This document shows, in pieces, positions 6,121 through 7,766 of a stretch of DNA of 7,766 nt; the stretch's first letter is position 1; the number at the start of each line of letters is the position of its first letter. The notes below the pieces were generated by a model, which saw only the letters and a list, made by a program, of their open reading frames with translations, was not told the origin of the DNA and made no database searches. This stretch comes from Acidobacteriota bacterium (lineage in GTDB: Bacteria > Acidobacteriota > UBA890). The DNA lies in NCBI GenBank assembly GCA_022563115.1, contig JADFNY010000176.1, positions 1-7,766 of the forward strand, given 5' to 3'. The position numbers and the translations under genes are program-made.

Positions 6121-7269
6121 ATGCCGATTGCATTCGAGCCCAGTCCACGTCCGACGCTCGGCATCGAAGAGGAGTTTCAGCTCTGTGATCCGCAGAGCGG
6201 GGACCTCGTGCCGAAGGCCGACGAGATCATGGCGGCGGCCGATCCGGAGCTGCGAAAGCGCCTGAGCTACGACCTCTTGTTGACGCTCGTCGAGGCCAAC
6301 ACAGAGGTTTCGGAGACCGTCGAAGAAGGCATCGAAGACCTGCTCGACAAGCGGCGCCAAGTGCAGACGCTGGCCGAGGCATCGGGCTGCACGTTGGGGA
6401 TGACCGGAACCCACCCGTACGCCGACCCGAAAGAGCAGCAGATCGTCGACACACCGGACTATCAATGGGTACGCGACCAGCTCGGATACGTGGCGCTGCG
6501 AAACATCACCTTCGGGTTGCACGTCCATGTCGGCGTCGACGACGCCGAGCGCGCGGTGTACATCGCCAACCGTATGCGGTTGTGGATCGGGCCGCTGATC
6601 GCCCTGGCGGCAAACTCGCCCTACCTCGACGGCGTCGACACCGGTTGGGACGCAGCGCGGGTCTACGTGTTCGGCGCCTTTCCGCGCGCCGGTATCCCGC
6701 CGCGGTTGCGCAGCTACAAAGAGTTCGCCCAGCAGATGGACGCGCTGATCGCCGCGGCGGCGATCACCAAGCCGCGCCAGATCTGGTGGAACGTACGGGT
6801 GCACCCCCAGTTCGGAACGGTTGAGTTCCGCGCTTGCGACGTGCAGAGCTCCGTGCCGCGCACCGCCTCCATCGTCGCCCTGGTGCAGGCGCTCGTCGTC
6901 ACCTACGGAGACGCGCACCGCGCCGGCGAGCCCGAACCGGAACTGCCGGGCGCGTATCTGGAGGATCTGCGCTGGAAGGGAATGCGCTTCGGATTGGATG
7001 CCGACGTCATCGACGCTGAGACCTCCGAAGTGCTCTCGATGCCCGATTTCGTACGTCGCATGCTGGAGGTCGCGCGGCCGGCGGCAGAGAAGTTGGGAAC
7101 CACCCGATACCTGGACATCGTTTCCGAGATTCTCCGGTCGGGCAACGCCGCCACAGCTCAGCGGGCGGCGCTGGTGGAGGAGGGCGGCGACCTGCGGCGG
7201 CTGCAGCTCCGCCTGCTGCGGGAAACCGCGGAGAGCGGGATTCGACGCCCGGAGTCCTCATCCGCTTGA
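6121..7269 (+). CDS. YbdK-family carboxylate-amine ligase (GCS2-type, ATP-dependent)
   Basis: The family belongs to the glutamate-cysteine ligase 2 superfamily, which forms amide bonds between a carboxylate and an amine with ATP. E. coli YbdK shows weak glutamate-cysteine ligase activity; its physiological substrate is not settled. The product is 382 aa, close to the family's roughly 370. Diagnostic motifs in order are LGIEEEF (13-19), the metal/ATP-binding Glu cluster; LVEANTEV (56-63); GTHP (96-99); GLHVHVGV (132-139); AANSPYLDGVDTGW (163-176); FPRAGIPP (187-194); and IWWNVRVHPQFGTVEFRACD (221-240). All are typical of YbdK rather than plant-type GCS. It starts 82 nt after the lipid A operon and shares a 4-nt overlap with the following metallo-hydrolase gene, so the two are probably co-expressed. 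Nothing seen links it directly to lipid A; the substrate is unknown. Confidence 0.92.
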   Translation: MPIAFEPSPRPTLGIEEEFQLCDPQSGDLVPKADEIMAAADPELRKRLSYDLLLTLVEANTEVSETVEEGIEDLLDKRRQVQTLAEASGCTLGMTGTHPYADPKEQQIVDTPDYQWVRDQLGYVALRNITFGLHVHVGVDDAERAVYIANRMRLWIGPLIALAANSPYLDGVDTGWDAARVYVFGAFPRAGIPPRLRSYKEFAQQMDALIAAAAITKPRQIWWNVRVHPQFGTVEFRACDVQSSVPRTASIVALVQALVVTYGDAHRAGEPEPELPGAYLEDLRWKGMRFGLDADVIDAETSEVLSMPDFVRRMLEVARPAAEKLGTTRYLDIVSEILRSGNAATAQRAALVEEGGDLRRLQLRLLRETAESGIRRPESSSA

Positions 7270-7766
7270 ACGCAGACGCGTCCGTTTCTGTGGATCACGG
7301 GGGCCTCGTCGTCGACGTATTGGGCGCCGGGAGCGGGTATCCGACGGCGGTCCGCGATACCAGCAGCTTGTTGATCGGCTCGGCGGAAGGGTGGACCGTT
7401 GTCGACTGCCCGGGCTCGCTGGTTCACAAGCTCGCCACCCGGGCGCTGCCCTTGGACGCGCTACGGCGCCTGATCTTGACCCACAACCACGTCGACCATG
7501 TGTACGGCCTGCCGCATCTGATCCAGGCGTTGGCGCTCGAGGGGCGCGCCGACGAGATCCACGTGCTGGCACCCGGCCAAGCATTGGCTACCGTCGAGGG
7601 AATGCTGCGGGTCCACGGCCTGATCGGAGATCGGTATCCGGAGGTTCGTCAGACCGAGATACCGCTCGGCGAGGCGAGCGAGGTCCTTGGAACCGAGGAT
7701 CTGCGGATTACCGCCAGCGCGACCGAGCATACGCGTGACACGGTGGCGCTGCGATTCGAGACAGCG
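7266..7766 (+). CDS. Metallo-beta-lactamase-fold hydrolase, ribonuclease Z-like (3' partial)
   Basis: The frame is open for 167 codons to the window end with no stop, so the gene is cut at its 3' side. Features in order are an N-terminal strand VDVLGAGSGYPTAVRDTSSL (16-35), similar to the start of tRNase Z-type proteins; VVDCPGS (45-51); the metal-binding motif LILTHNHVDHVYGLPHL (69-85) with His73, His75, Asp77 and His78 (HxHxDH); and a later His155 in SATEHTRDTVALRFE (151-165), likely the next metal ligand. This places it in the MBL-fold hydrolases, nearest by eye to RNase Z or arylsulfatase-like members, but the motif reads HNHVDH rather than the HLHGDH usual in RNase Z. The substrate is therefore open. 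TTG 7266 overlaps the ybdK-like stop as TTGA, with GGAG 11 nt upstream; GTG 7290 is an alternative start. Confidence 0.85.
   Translation, partial: MNADASVSVDHGGLVVDVLGAGSGYPTAVRDTSSLLIGSAEGWTVVDCPGSLVHKLATRALPLDALRRLILTHNHVDHVYGLPHLIQALALEGRADEIHVLAPGQALATVEGMLRVHGLIGDRYPEVRQTEIPLGEASEVLGTEDLRITASATEHTRDTVALRFETA

Noticed and set aside
5917..6918. 333-codon open frame on the minus strand spanning the intergenic gap
   Set aside because: It is antisense to the end of the oxidoreductase and most of the ybdK-like gene; no motif is seen, and it would need to coexist with two well-supported genes.
6821..7738. 305-codon plus-strand frame over the ybdK-like 3' end and the MBL gene
   Set aside because: The translation is Arg/Pro/Ser-rich without motifs, while the two other frames here carry clear family signatures.

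Overview
The window is GC-rich, densely packed bacterial DNA with every gene on the + strand. It carries an outer-membrane biogenesis and lipid A operon, so the host is a diderm (Gram-negative) bacterium. The gene order bamA-lpxD-fabZ-lpxA-lpxI-Gfo/Idh/MocA oxidoreductase, with LpxI rather than LpxH, resembles what I recall from deltaproteobacterial-type lineages (Desulfobacterota, Myxococcota, Binatota and relatives) more than Enterobacteria. This placement is an inference from gene order and composition, not a taxonomic assignment.

Layout. Positions 1-2010 hold the 3' part of bamA (POTRA domains plus barrel; the 5' end lies outside the window). Next come lpxD (1994-3070), fabZ (3067-3519), lpxA (3516-4295), lpxI (4273-5106) and a Gfo/Idh/MocA-family oxidoreductase (5109-6038). 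These six genes overlap or nearly touch and read as one translationally coupled operon. After an 82-nt gap with a possible promoter there is a second pair: a YbdK-type carboxylate-amine ligase (6121-7269) and, overlapping it by 4 nt, a metallo-beta-lactamase-fold hydrolase that runs off the 3' end (7266-7766).

How they work together. LpxA and LpxD add the first and later 3-hydroxyacyl chains to the UDP-glucosamine precursor of lipid A. LpxI then cuts UDP-2,3-diacylglucosamine to lipid X. FabZ acts in fatty acid elongation and competes for the same 3-hydroxyacyl-ACP pool. BamA inserts beta-barrel proteins into the outer membrane that lipid A helps build. The oxidoreductase sits where GnnA-type enzymes occur in some bacteria, so this lineage may modify the sugar at C3 before acylation; no GnnB-type aminotransferase is visible here. 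lpxB and skp, common members of such clusters, are absent from the visible part.

The most interesting points are the oxidoreductase inside the lipid A operon, unusual residues in LpxA (Glu157 where E. coli has His160), an apparent insertion in BamA POTRA5, and the coupled YbdK/metallo-hydrolase pair of unknown purpose. I see no RNA genes, mobile elements, CRISPR arrays or clear terminators.
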